From: Nostoc sp. 'Lobaria pulmonaria (5183) cyanobiont'
GTDB lineage: Bacteria > Cyanobacteriota > Cyanobacteriia > Cyanobacteriales > Nostocaceae
Length of the DNA stretch: 64,000 nt
Assembly (NCBI RefSeq): GCF_002949795.1
Contig: NZ_CP026692.1
Location: 6,556,545-6,620,544 of the forward strand
Reading direction: 5' to 3'
Below are positions 27,584 to 36,196 of the stretch, piece by piece (the first letter of the stretch is position 1; each line of letters opens with the position of its first letter). The notes below the pieces were generated by a model that saw nothing but the letters and a program-made list of their open reading frames with translations, ran no database searches and was not told the origin of the DNA. Made by a program: the position numbers and the translations under genes.

Positions 27584-27602
27584 ATTATAGTATATTTGTA
27601 CT
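27584..27602 (-). promoter_or_regulatory. Probable promoter -10 (TATAAT) with overlapping LexA-like palindrome
   Basis: On the minus strand TATAAT lies at 27584-27589. It is overlapped by the 14-base near-palindrome AGTATATTTGTACT (27589-27602). That differs at one position from the cyanobacterial LexA-type pattern AGTAC-N4-GTACT as I recall it. Placement over a core promoter fits an operator. The -35 region is weak. Confidence 0.4.
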
Positions 27603-28106
27603 AAACTTGGCGATATCTGAGTCAGAAAGTAGGAAATATATCATGTCCGGCTAATTAGCTATATTCCCGAATCTATGCAGAAAGCCCAAAATCCCTCCTC
27701 TTTGCGGTATTAATCATAAGTCTTTAATCGGACACGATTAAGCTGTTCCACATTTAATTTGCATAATTAGCGTAGGCTTTTCGGACTATGCCACAAGAAT
27801 TATATAAATTTTGGATATGCAAACTAGATGTCGTTTAGCTTATAAACCATTCGTAAAAGCGTATTAGGTGTGTCTTAGCGATATTCCTGTGCTACATCCG
27901 ATTAGTTAAAAGACTTCTAACAAATAATCAAAGCACAATTTCTACGATGGGCAAAGCCAACGCCAAATTTATTTATTCCTTTCTTCTCCAATTTGGTGGT
28001 GCCTCTGAATTCTAATCCCAGAAAATCTGCCTATAGGTAAATTCTAATACGAAGATATTGGAACTAAGCTTACAAAGCAATACCTTATATTTATGTAAAC
28101 CGCTAT
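27603..28106. other. Intergenic region between divergent genes
   Basis: About 500 AT-rich bases without a supported ORF or RNA gene. It contains no clear hairpin. Confidence 0.5.
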
Positions 28107-29405
28107 ATGGTAGATATCTATATTATTGACCTATTTGTGATTGGTCTACTTTTGCTGATGGTAACGTTAGGGTCAGGTTGGATTACTCGCTTACCCCTTT
28201 CTTTTGCCATCATCTACCTAGTAGTTGGTATTTTTCTAGGCCCTTCTGCCTTAGGGCTGATTCAGTTACGTCGAGATAACGTTTTTAACACCGAACTGCT
28301 GGAGAAAATAACAGAACTTGTAGTAATTATTTCTGTGTTTAGCTGCGGCTTAAGAATTGTTCGTCCTCTAAAGTTGGGTGTTTGGGATATTACGGTGCGA
28401 TTGATTGTATTTCTGATGCCAATTTCAATTTTTGCTCTGGCTGTGGTGGGTAAATTGTTTTTAGGGATGAATTGGGGAGAAGCAATTTTATTAGGAGCAA
28501 TTCTCGCACCTACCGATCCAGTATTAGCATCAGAAGTACAACTCACAAGTACAAATGATCAAGATGAGTTGAGATTTGGTTTAACTTCTGAAGGTGGGTT
28601 AAATGATGCTTTAGCTTTCCCCTTCGTTTATTTTGGCATTCATGCCTTAGAAAATGATAACTGGAGCGACTGGTTTAAACAGTGGATTGCGGTTGATTTA
28701 ATATGGGCGATCGCAGCTGGTATTGTTATGGGAATTGTTGTTGCAAAATCTATAGTTTGGATTGAAAAAAAAATTCAGAAACGCCGTGCTACCGATAAGT
28801 TAATGGAAGACTTTATTGCTATCAGCACAATTCTTTTAACTTATTCTTTAACAGAAATGGTGAATGGCTATGGATTTCTGGCGGTATTTGTTGCCGGGTT
28901 AGTTGTGCAACGCAGTTACAGAAATCCTGAAAAACCGCTAGCACAATTGGAATTTGTTGAGCAAATTGAAAAGCTGCTGGAAGTTGGGACAATTTTACTA
29001 TTAGGTTCAATATTATTATTGAAACCAATGCTTAATTATGCTATGCAATCTTTGATAGTGATAATTTTGTTATTCTTGATAATCAGACCTGTAGGAGTTT
29101 GGATTAGCACAATAGGTAAACGTCCTCTAGAATCACACCGCCGAACCTTACACCCAGGAACTCGGTTATTATTTGGATGGTTTGGTATTCGCGGTGTCGG
29201 TTCTTTATATTATCTTGCCTATGCATTTGGTCATGGCTTGAAAGGTGAAGCAGCCGAACAAATTGCTTGGATAACTTACACTACTATTGTAGTTTCGGTG
29301 ATTGTGCATGGAATTAGTACAACTCCATTAATGAAGTGGTATGAACGCAATTTTGCTCATGAGAGAAAAACTACTCCTCCCACCACAATAGACGAATTTG
29401 AGTAA
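28107..29405 (+). CDS. Cation:proton antiporter (NhaP/CPA1-type)
   Basis: A 432-residue membrane protein with about 12 hydrophobic helices. Its core motif AILAPTDPVLASE (about residues 130-142) carries the ion-binding TD/P pair of CPA1 sodium/proton antiporters. SEGGLNDALAFPFVYFGI is the next conserved segment (normally GESxxNDA), and GWFGIRGVGSLYYLAYAFG lies near the end. It exchanges Na+ or K+ for H+ across the plasma or thylakoid membrane. The C-terminal tail is short and lacks regulatory domains. It stands alone and is followed by an inverted-repeat element. Confidence 0.93.
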   Translation: MVDIYIIDLFVIGLLLLMVTLGSGWITRLPLSFAIIYLVVGIFLGPSALGLIQLRRDNVFNTELLEKITELVVIISVFSCGLRIVRPLKLGVWDITVRLIVFLMPISIFALAVVGKLFLGMNWGEAILLGAILAPTDPVLASEVQLTSTNDQDELRFGLTSEGGLNDALAFPFVYFGIHALENDNWSDWFKQWIAVDLIWAIAAGIVMGIVVAKSIVWIEKKIQKRRATDKLMEDFIAISTILLTYSLTEMVNGYGFLAVFVAGLVVQRSYRNPEKPLAQLEFVEQIEKLLEVGTILLLGSILLLKPMLNYAMQSLIVIILLFLIIRPVGVWISTIGKRPLESHRRTLHPGTRLLFGWFGIRGVGSLYYLAYAFGHGLKGEAAEQIAWITYTTIVVSVIVHGISTTPLMKWYERNFAHERKTTPPTTIDEFE

Positions 29406-29418
29406 AGGCAATTTTTCT

Positions 29419-29491
29419 AGGGTGTGTTATCGCCGAGAGTAAGACACCATCAATAATTTAAGGTGCGTTAGCCTTTGGCATAACACACCCT
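29419..29491. repeat. 73-bp inverted-repeat element (AGGGTGTGTTAT arms)
   Basis: Perfect 12-bp terminal arms, AGGGTGTGTTAT and ATAACACACCCT, surround a 49-base core containing a second copy of GGTGCGTTAG. It is MITE-like and non-coding, just after the antiporter gene. A related single arm occurs at 49142-49165 (TAGGGTGTGTTACGGC). Confidence 0.75.
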
Positions 29492-29591
29492 ACAATTTAA
29501 TTTTCTAAACCTGACTTCAAACCGAAGAGAGGCTTTGTATCTTACTTTGCATCCCTTGTCAAGAAGGAGTTAGGGGTTAGGTTTACATTTA

Positions 29592-29981
29592 CTATTTACC
29601 TGTCACCTTTTCAATAACTTCTTTCGCTTTTTCACCAAAACTTTCTTGGGGCTTTCCTTCTTGTTCAGCCTTTAAATTCCTTTCGTAAGCCTCCTCCATA
29701 GTACTAAGGCTTCCTGCATCTTTTACTGCTTCCTCATAAGCTTCTTCTCGTTCTTCTTCTTCAACACCAACACCTGGGTCATATTCGTTAGCGCGATTAA
29801 TTTTTTCTTGAGAATTTGGTTTATATTCTGGCGGTACTAGCTTTAATTCTTCAAGAGTAGTTGCATAACTAGCTTGCTGAATGAAAAGAAAGGAAGCTGA
29901 CAAGCTGATGAAAATTATTAAGCCAACAACCAAAAAACTTGAACGTAACGCTTGCTTTAAAGTTAATAAAATTTTTTGCAC
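29592..29981 (-). CDS. Secreted or membrane-anchored acidic protein
   Basis: About 129 residues. I choose the GTG at 29981 (VQKILLTLKQALRSSFLVV) because AGAGGAG lies 8 bases before it. The longer frame from 30056 has no comparable site. A signal peptide or anchor spans residues 10-38, with a possible cut after SYA. The mature part is Glu/Lys-rich (PEYKPNSQEKINRANEYDPG, then a Glu-rich run, then ...GEKAKEVIEKVTGK). It is likely periplasmic or lumenal and partly disordered. The function is not known. Confidence 0.75.
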   Translation of the reverse strand: MQKILLTLKQALRSSFLVVGLIIFISLSASFLFIQQASYATTLEELKLVPPEYKPNSQEKINRANEYDPGVGVEEEEREEAYEEAVKDAGSLSTMEEAYERNLKAEQEGKPQESFGEKAKEVIEKVTGK

Positions 29982-30120
29982 GAAAAAATCTCCTCTTTTT
30001 ATTTTATGAGCCTTGGTCATGTATAAATATATTCTATATTTAAGGCTCACAGGCATCCTAAGTGTTTACGTACAGTTCTTCCTTCTATCGCAAGGTATAT
30101 TAATTTTTACCTATAGTAAA

Positions 30121-30138
30121 GGCGTACATTTGTACGCC
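30121..30138. terminator. Short perfect hairpin
   Basis: GGCGTACA and TGTACGCC form an 8-bp stem with a 2-base centre between the downstream end of the saccharopine-dehydrogenase-like gene (minus strand) and the next gene. It could terminate that transcript. Confidence 0.45.
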
Positions 30139-30213
30139 CCCATCTATGTATCTGAATATTTCGTGAAATCAGATGAAATTTTTACTTAGTGTGCTTAACC
30201 CAAGCGTATTAAG

Positions 30214-31320
30214 CTATAACCAACTGTGATTAATTTTAATTCCTCGGCTTTGCATTACCTCTTCAAATAAATTTGTTGGTAGTGCTTCTTCCACAGCAAA
30301 AACACCTGGTTTCTTGAGTTTACCTTCTAGCAATAATTGGGCAATACTACCTGTGCCGCAACCAGAAGCCACAGCTGTATTCTCATGCACTACAGTTGAA
30401 CAATAAAGGGCTGTTTCACCATTTTTTTGCCCTGTAACTTCTGAACGAACTGCTACCCCAATTCCACTAAAATTATTTGTAACATCTGTCATCGAATGGC
30501 TGACATGAGACAGAAATTCAATCATGTAACGACGCTGCATTAACCACTTGGGAAAAACGTGTGCCGCAATCCAAGTTAGGTGATTGTAAAAATCGGGAAC
30601 AGAGCCAAACTTAGTAATTACAGTTTTTACTGATGGGAAGGCTTTGGGCAGTGTAAAGGTTTCTGGCATATCAAACCAGTAAACTCCGGTGCGTCTATAT
30701 GGAGGTGGAAACTCAACTAGTTCTCTTTCACTATAAGGCTTGACTACCTGCCATTTTCCATCTATCCAAGTCTCAAAAGGATACTGCAACCCAAGAAAAG
30801 TTGTCCGCATCACTGTAATGCCAGCACCACCAGAACCCGAAACTAAATAACTTAAATGGATTTTTTCTGGTTGATCAAATTGTTCAACTCCCTGACGTAC
30901 CATGCTGTTAGAAATACCAGGAAAAATGCCAGTATTAATAATTGCCGTCACGCCAGCCGCAGCAGCTTGTTCATTATACTTGAGAGCTTTGCTGGTGTAG
31001 GAACGATGGTCGCTGACATCTACATAGTTAACGCCTTGAGCAATACAGGTTTCGAGAACATTAGTATCTCGATAGTGAAATGGGCCAGCACAGTGGATGA
31101 CTAAGTTAGAGTTTGCGATCGCATCTCGCAGCTTGTCAAGTTCTGCCAAGTCCAACACCAAAAACTGCACTTGTCCTCCCGAAGACAAGCTAACAGCCTC
31201 CCCAAACTCCGCAGAACGTCCAGTAATCGTAATTTGTGCCTGCGTATGGGTAGCTAGATCCTGAGCAACAGTGCTACCAATCCGCCCCCGTCCACCAATA
31301 ATTAAAACGCTGTCTGTCAT
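30214..31320 (-). CDS. Saccharopine dehydrogenase-like NAD(P)-binding protein
   Basis: A 368-residue protein with an N-terminal Rossmann fold (VLIIGGRGRIGSTVAQDLA) and a following segment NLVIHCAGPFHYRDTNVLE, the pattern of saccharopine dehydrogenase/homospermidine synthase relatives. The middle and C-terminal parts (FPGISNSMVRQGVEQF, TGVYWFDMPETFTLPKAFPS) fit the same family. It lies just downstream of crtD on the same strand with a 115-base gap. I recall similar pairings in cyanobacteria, so a role in carotenoid or lipid metabolism is possible but unproven. Confidence 0.87.
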   Translation of the reverse strand: MTDSVLIIGGRGRIGSTVAQDLATHTQAQITITGRSAEFGEAVSLSSGGQVQFLVLDLAELDKLRDAIANSNLVIHCAGPFHYRDTNVLETCIAQGVNYVDVSDHRSYTSKALKYNEQAAAAGVTAIINTGIFPGISNSMVRQGVEQFDQPEKIHLSYLVSGSGGAGITVMRTTFLGLQYPFETWIDGKWQVVKPYSERELVEFPPPYRRTGVYWFDMPETFTLPKAFPSVKTVITKFGSVPDFYNHLTWIAAHVFPKWLMQRRYMIEFLSHVSHSMTDVTNNFSGIGVAVRSEVTGQKNGETALYCSTVVHENTAVASGCGTGSIAQLLLEGKLKKPGVFAVEEALPTNLFEEVMQSRGIKINHSWL

Positions 31321-31435
31321 TACTCCAGATTAGCAATACTAATCTTATTTCAGCAGTTTTCTGTCCCCTTTGTCATCGGTTACAAGTATGACTTGCCTGC
31401 CAACGAAGGAGGACTTTTCAATTAGTGTTAGTTGA

Positions 31436-32950
31436 TCAGTTTTGCGCTTCAATTTGCCTAACTACCGTTAGCGCCGAATAACTCACTCCAGCAGTACCTT
31501 CGCCTGGATGGGTGGAGTCACCAACTAACCACAGATGCTGGATTGGTGTACGATTGGCGAACCCAAAGGGGCCAAAGGTAGGAATTCTTTGACCAATACC
31601 GCCAACTATACCGCGATCGCGGGCTGTGAAATGAGCAAAGGTGCGCGGTGTTGCGGCTTCTTGATGAATAATCGTTTCTGGTTTGAGATAGAAGTATTGG
31701 GCAAGACGAGCGATCGCTTCTTGGGTAAACTTTTCTTTAAGTCCTTCATAATCATCAGTCTGCCACCACTGTGCAGGATCGACAAATGAAGAAGCGATAA
31801 TTGTCGCTTTCCCTTCTGGTGCGCGGCCATCTCCAGGATGACTGACGGAAACAAATAGGGAATTATTCTCGCCAATGGGCCCATTCACATCATACAAAAA
31901 TTGCAGGTGGGGAGGGCATCCAGGCGGAATCGCGCTGGCATCTACACCCAAATAAATCACAAACGCACTCGATGCTTGGGGTAGTTTTTCCACGCGGTTT
32001 TTATATGCAGATGGCGCTTGTTCTCCCAATAACTGCACCAAGTTTTGCACGGTGACATTAGTAACTATATGGTCGGCTGCTTCTGTCCAGACTTCGCCAG
32101 TTTTCTGATTTCTAATGACTACAGCACTGGCTTTACCGTTTTCTACTTTGATTTGTTCTACAGTGTGGCGCATCAACAATTTGCCGCCATCTCTTTCTAA
32201 AGATTGTACCAGGCGATCGCTTAGTACTTGCATACTTCCCTGGAGGTGAAACAATCCTTGGGGCAGTTGGGATACACTCAACGCTGTTGCGGCATAAAGT
32301 AATGCTGTCTTCTCTGCATCCACCTGGGAATACAACTTCAGTTGCAAATCTAAAAAAGTCCTCAGTCGTTGGTTATTTCCCAGTCCACATAACCGTAAAG
32401 CATCTCCTACCGTAAACAAAGTGAAGGGTACAGTAATTAATGTACTGGGACGCACTGCTTGCGCTAGCTGCCACAAATCCCATAAATTACGTGGTGGTAG
32501 CACCGGATCGCGTCCTTGAAATTCCCAACTGGCATTAAATAAAGTTGCCATCAACTGCCAAAACGGTTCGCTACCAGGAAACTGTTTTTGTCGTTCCTCT
32601 TGCCATTTCTCTTGGTCGCGCCAGACATTAATTGGTGTGCTTTCCCCAGGTAAATAGACTGCACAAGCAGGATCACAAGGCGTTGCTGGCGGTAAATCTA
32701 TTGACAATTCTGAGAAAATGCGGTGGTGAATTCCCCCTGGTTCCAACCCCGCCACCTGAGTTGCTCCCACATCAAAGGTAAATCCCTGCCGTTTAAACGT
32801 CGAAGCACAGCCTCCGGGTACGAGGGCCTGATCCAAAATTAAGACGCTGTAACCTCTATGAGCTAATAATGCTCCAGCAGTCAGTCCACCTATTCCGGCA
32901 CCGATAACGGCGACATGAGAGTTACTTTTGTCAAGAGAAATGCTGGACAT
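31436..32950 (-). CDS. crtD: Carotenoid C-3',4' desaturase CrtD
   Basis: A 504-residue FAD-dependent phytoene-dehydrogenase-family enzyme. The N-terminal dinucleotide-binding loop is VIGAGIGGLTAGALLAHRGY, then LVPGGCASTFKRQGFTFDVG. The C-terminal FAD segment is LWLVGDSTHPGEGTAGVSYS. Within the CrtI/CrtH/CrtD family the features ATQVAGLEPGG and GSMQVLSDRLVQSLERDGG fit the cyanobacterial CrtD that desaturates the end group on the way to myxoxanthophyll-type glycosides. CrtH (isomerase) is the nearest alternative. It is followed by the saccharopine-dehydrogenase-like gene. Confidence 0.85.
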   Translation of the reverse strand: MSSISLDKSNSHVAVIGAGIGGLTAGALLAHRGYSVLILDQALVPGGCASTFKRQGFTFDVGATQVAGLEPGGIHHRIFSELSIDLPPATPCDPACAVYLPGESTPINVWRDQEKWQEERQKQFPGSEPFWQLMATLFNASWEFQGRDPVLPPRNLWDLWQLAQAVRPSTLITVPFTLFTVGDALRLCGLGNNQRLRTFLDLQLKLYSQVDAEKTALLYAATALSVSQLPQGLFHLQGSMQVLSDRLVQSLERDGGKLLMRHTVEQIKVENGKASAVVIRNQKTGEVWTEAADHIVTNVTVQNLVQLLGEQAPSAYKNRVEKLPQASSAFVIYLGVDASAIPPGCPPHLQFLYDVNGPIGENNSLFVSVSHPGDGRAPEGKATIIASSFVDPAQWWQTDDYEGLKEKFTQEAIARLAQYFYLKPETIIHQEAATPRTFAHFTARDRGIVGGIGQRIPTFGPFGFANRTPIQHLWLVGDSTHPGEGTAGVSYSALTVVRQIEAQN

Positions 32951-33035
32951 TGATTAGTTTATTTAAAATTCTTAATACTTTTACTTATAATTTTACCTTC
33001 TCTGCGCCATCTGTGCCCAGCGTACTGCAAAGAAA

Positions 33036-33121
33036 CCTAACCCCCAACCCCTTCCCTATAAGGGAAGGGGAGTAAGATTCAAAGCCTCTCTCCTCTTAGG
33101 AGAGAGGTTTGGAGAGAGGTA
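33036..33121. repeat. Pyrimidine/purine hairpin repeats
   Basis: Two consecutive stems: CCCCTTCCC-TATAA-GGGAAGGGG (about 33048-33072) and CCTCTCTCCTC-TTAG-GAGAGAGG (about 33085-33108). A further purine run GGAGAGAGGT follows. It is a dispersed Nostoc-type repeat between crtD and the pentapeptide-repeat gene (downstream of the latter). Confidence 0.6.
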
Positions 33122-33140
33122 AAAGTGAATCACCAACTGA

Positions 33141-35255
33141 TCACCCTAAACCCAAAAAATTTGAAATCAACGGCAATAGATTGCTGCACTGTTCAACCAA
33201 CTTTGTGGCACTGGGTAAACTAGAAATTGTCCCTTTTAAAATCTTTATAGCCGTTTTCGCCGCCTTTTGCATCGCCCCCTCTTGAGGACTTTTCCCCGCT
33301 TCTGCTAAGGCTTTCACTTGTTCTAATGCCTCAGCTTTATCTTCTTGAGGTAAGTTTGTATCAGCCTCAATCGCTGCTTGCAATTGCGTCAACAATTCCT
33401 TAATTCCCGGTTTCTCTGGTTCGGGAGACGCTGGTAACTGGTTGATAGTATTTGTTACCGTACCGCTAATATCACCCAAATTTAAAGCTTGTCCACTGGC
33501 ATTAAAATCTCTGCCAACGCTGCCAATTTCAATTTTGCGGCTGGCATCATTACTGTTAGTCATATTTTTATTCTCAACTTTATTGTCAACTTGAACATTA
33601 ATCGGTTTATTAGCTAATAATTTTACAATCTCTGCCATCTCTCCACTTTGTTGGCGATAAACGACTATTTGCTCATCTTTAGCTTGTAATTGTGCTTTAT
33701 ATTTTTCTTCTACAGCTTGCAATGTCAGCTGATAACTTTGTGCAAAATCACTATGAATCTTTTCTTTATCAGCACCATCAGGTACACCAACCTTAACGAC
33801 TACTACACCATCACCTTTATTTTCAATACTCTGTAGGGCTAATTCTGTGTCTTCATTTTGATTTTGTACTGTTTGGAAGGCGTTAACAAAAGCTTTCCAG
33901 TTGATACCATCGCGGAAAATTAAATCAACAGTATTTAAAACTTCTTCAAATAGCTTGGTAAATTCTCCTGGTTGAAATTCGCCACTACTAGGACGGCGTT
34001 CGCGGTCTTCTGTTTCAGGCTTGGGATGTTCGAGAAGATAAATAAAGCGACAATCTATATTATCTAATTTGCTTGTACTTTCAATATTCCACGCTTCTAC
34101 ACAAGCACCTGTCATTTGGGCGCTGGTGAAGTTAGTACCTACAGCTTGAGCTAAAGTTAGGTTTGCCCGCTCTAAACAAGCGCCTTGGAAGGTGGCTTCT
34201 GTAATATCAACATCTTTTAAATTCGCTTCTTTTAAATCTGCACCTATCAGGTTAGCGCCTTTCAGGTTTGCACGAGCATAAGATTTTCCTCGACCATTAC
34301 CAGTGACGAGTAATTTTATAACAGCTAATTTAGTTAATATGGTGTCGTCAACTCTGGCAAAGTCAAGTTTTTTTGCTTCATAAAAACGGGTGCGTGTTAG
34401 GTTTGCTTTTCTAAAATCTGTGTTTTTCAGGGTTGCACCAGTAAAATCAGCATCGGTTAAATTGGCATTGTGGAAGCTGGTTCCACCTGTCGCAGCAAAG
34501 GCGAGAGCAAATGAGCGAATCCAAGCATCTTTTTCATCTCCCATTAAACTACGCCAGCCAATGTAAGCGCTAAATAATGTAAAGGCTCCGGCGAAGGCTC
34601 CGGCAAAGGCTCCGGCGAAGGCTCCGGCAAAGGCTCCGGCGAAGGCTCCGGCGACGGCGACGGCTACGGCTGCGGCTCCGGCTACGGCTGCGGCGACGGC
34701 TACGGCTGCGGCTGCGGCGACGGCTCCGACTCCGGCTGCGGCTCCGGCTACGGCTGCGGCTGCGGCTCCGGCGAAGGCTCCGGCTGCGGCTGCGGCTCCG
34801 GCTGCGACTCCGGCGACGGCTTCGGCGAAGCCTCCGGCGAAGGCTCCGGCGAAGCCTCCGGCGAAGGCGAAGGCGAAGGCTCCGGCGAAGGCTCCTAAAC
34901 CTGCTGTTAAACCCTTACGAATAGTAATAATACAAAAAACCAGTATCCAAATTAGGGAAACTATCCCGATGATGACGTTTTGAGTGCTTTTGATATCTAA
35001 AATATATGCGACCAATACACCAACTAAGATTGAGAAAAACCCTGATATTCCCGATAGCAGCCACGAGGCTATAAGCAACCCAATAGTCCAACGTCGCTGT
35101 AGTCCAGCCTTACCACCTGTGAAGTCAGCATCTTTAAGAATCGCCTTGGTAAAGTTTGCCCCTCTAATATCTGCCTTGCTAAAGTTGGCTCCAGTCAAGT
35201 TTTGACCTTTAAAAGAGCGACCTCGGAGATTTTGACCGGAGTAGTCTGGCGGCAT
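33141..35255 (-). CDS. Pentapeptide-repeat membrane protein with Ala/Gly/Phe tract
   Basis: A 704-residue protein. Residues 8-48 are pentapeptide repeats of the A(N/D)LxG kind (NLTGANFSKADIRGANFTKA). Two membrane helices lie at about 57-85 and 94-112. Residues 119-226 are a low-complexity run of Ala, Gly, Phe and Val (repeated GAFA and GAAA). A second pentapeptide block spans about 260-395 (FHNANLTDADFTGATLKNTD). The rest is helical, with a middle coiled part (SYQLTLQAVEEKYKAQLQAK) and a tail containing IEIGSVGRDFNASGQALNLG and a hydrophobic C-terminus. The tract could form glycine-zipper helices in a membrane. The function is unknown. Confidence 0.85.
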   Translation of the reverse strand: MPPDYSGQNLRGRSFKGQNLTGANFSKADIRGANFTKAILKDADFTGGKAGLQRRWTIGLLIASWLLSGISGFFSILVGVLVAYILDIKSTQNVIIGIVSLIWILVFCIITIRKGLTAGLGAFAGAFAFAFAGGFAGAFAGGFAEAVAGVAAGAAAAAGAFAGAAAAAVAGAAAGVGAVAAAAAVAVAAAVAGAAAVAVAVAGAFAGAFAGAFAGAFAGAFAGAFTLFSAYIGWRSLMGDEKDAWIRSFALAFAATGGTSFHNANLTDADFTGATLKNTDFRKANLTRTRFYEAKKLDFARVDDTILTKLAVIKLLVTGNGRGKSYARANLKGANLIGADLKEANLKDVDITEATFQGACLERANLTLAQAVGTNFTSAQMTGACVEAWNIESTSKLDNIDCRFIYLLEHPKPETEDRERRPSSGEFQPGEFTKLFEEVLNTVDLIFRDGINWKAFVNAFQTVQNQNEDTELALQSIENKGDGVVVVKVGVPDGADKEKIHSDFAQSYQLTLQAVEEKYKAQLQAKDEQIVVYRQQSGEMAEIVKLLANKPINVQVDNKVENKNMTNSNDASRKIEIGSVGRDFNASGQALNLGDISGTVTNTINQLPASPEPEKPGIKELLTQLQAAIEADTNLPQEDKAEALEQVKALAEAGKSPQEGAMQKAAKTAIKILKGTISSLPSATKLVEQCSNLLPLISNFLGLG
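34578..34901 (-). repeat. GC-rich 12-bp-type tandem repeats coding the Ala/Gly/Phe tract
   Basis: On the plus strand the run consists of variants of GGCTCCGGCGAAG, GGCTCCGGCAAAG and GGCTGCGGCTACG, about 320 bases in all. GC content is far above the neighbouring DNA. The short period predicts length variation by slippage while keeping frame, since units are multiples of 3. Confidence 0.85.
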
Positions 35256-35555
35256 AATGGCGTACTAATTTGTAATTCGTAATTAAGAAAGTCAGATTAA
35301 ATCTGGGTTTGGGGGTTTGAATTTGGTGACGGATTTTAGAGAATTGGTATCACTGAGATTTTATACAAGTTTGCTATGCAATATTTCGGATTTTGGCAAA
35401 ATAAGGAAAATACAAAAATTTTGGATGCAACACGCGGTATAGGCGCATGACTGCGTACCCTTACCTTTGAATGCTTAAGGTATCATCAGCAATATTGAAG
35501 TTGGTGTCACCATACTTAGCCTGTAGTTATCAATATTGCAACTGTAGCAGTCTCA

Positions 35556-35765
35556 CAACTTACGGGAGCGGCTCCCGAACTTATGGGAGCAGTTCCCGAA
35601 CTTATGGGAGCGGTTCCTGAACTTATGGGAGTGGCTCTTGAACTTATGGAAGCAGCTCCCGAACTTATGGAAGCAGCTCCCGAACTTATGGAAGCAGCTC
35701 CCGAACTTATGGGAGTAGCTCCCGAACTTATGGGAGTAGCTCCCGAACTTATGGGAGCGGTCTAC
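35556..35765 (+). repeat. Ten tandem 21-bp repeats, each with a palindromic core
   Basis: The unit consensus is GAACTTATGGGAGCGGCTCC, then C. There are ten back-to-back copies of exactly 21 bases; the first and last are diverged at their outer ends. The core GGGAGC-G-GCTCCC is a 13-base inverted repeat. Substitutions often keep or nearly keep the pairing (GGGAGT/AGCTCCC, GGAAGC/AGCTCCC). The array lies in a non-coding region upstream of the pentapeptide-repeat gene (minus strand). Confidence 0.92.
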
Positions 35766-35966
35766 TTTGCAACATTACTCACTAATTGCGGTGTTTCAAG
35801 TTCTGCTAATTATTCGGTCATAATACAGGAGCGTAGGCGCAGCCCGTCGTAAACATCCCTTTACCAATACCTTTGAGAAATTGTTGAACGAACTTTCGCT
35901 TAGTAGAATCAATATCGTTGCTTAAGAGGATGTTTGAAAAGTCGTATTGTCGGTATAAAAAGTTCT

Positions 35967-36044
35967 AGATCCCCCTAAATCCCCCTTAGAAAGGGGGACT
36001 TTGATTCCGGTTCCCACCTTTTTAAGGGGGGTTAGGGGGGATCT
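35967..36044. repeat. 78-bp MITE-like inverted-repeat element
   Basis: Left arm AGATCCCCCTAAATCCCCCT, right arm its near complement (AGGGGGGTTAGGGGGGATCT). The inner sequence GAAAGGGGGACTTTGATTCC continues the purine/pyrimidine pattern. It has no ORF. It belongs to a type I recall as abundant in Nostoc genomes. Confidence 0.8.
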
Positions 36045-36145
36045 AAAAGTGCCTAAAATCACAGTGAAATACTTTTCAAACAACCTCTAAGTAAGGATGA
36101 TGAGCTTTTACCAGAATTGCCAGAAAACACCCTAAATACAAAAAA

Positions 36146-36163
36146 AACCCGCCGTAGCGGGTT
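36146..36163 (-). terminator. Rho-independent terminator of the PirA-like gene
   Basis: On the minus strand AACCCGC-TACG-GCGGGTT is followed directly by a run of T. It lies about 34 bases after the stop of the 51-residue gene at 36197-36352. Confidence 0.88.
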
Positions 36164-36196
36164 GCACAACAAAACTATGAACAATGAAAACTTGAT

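Larger units (their letters stand above)
35256..36140. other. Repeat-rich intergenic region
   Basis: A long non-coding stretch. It holds the ten-unit 21-bp palindromic array (35556-35765) and the MITE-like element (35967-36044). The only long frame (35583-35852) is a by-product of the 21-bp repeat and has no ribosome site. Confidence 0.7.

Noticed and set aside
33141-35255. Ala/Gly/Phe tract as a frameshift or assembly error
   Set aside because: The frame stays open through all of it and the pentapeptide repeats resume in phase afterwards, so it is coding.
35556-35765. CRISPR array
   Set aside because: The units are contiguous with no unique spacers, and no cas gene is present.
35583-35852. 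89-residue plus-strand ORF of repeated MGAVPEL units
   Set aside because: It is produced by the 21-bp tandem repeat, has no ribosome site, and its downstream part looks random.
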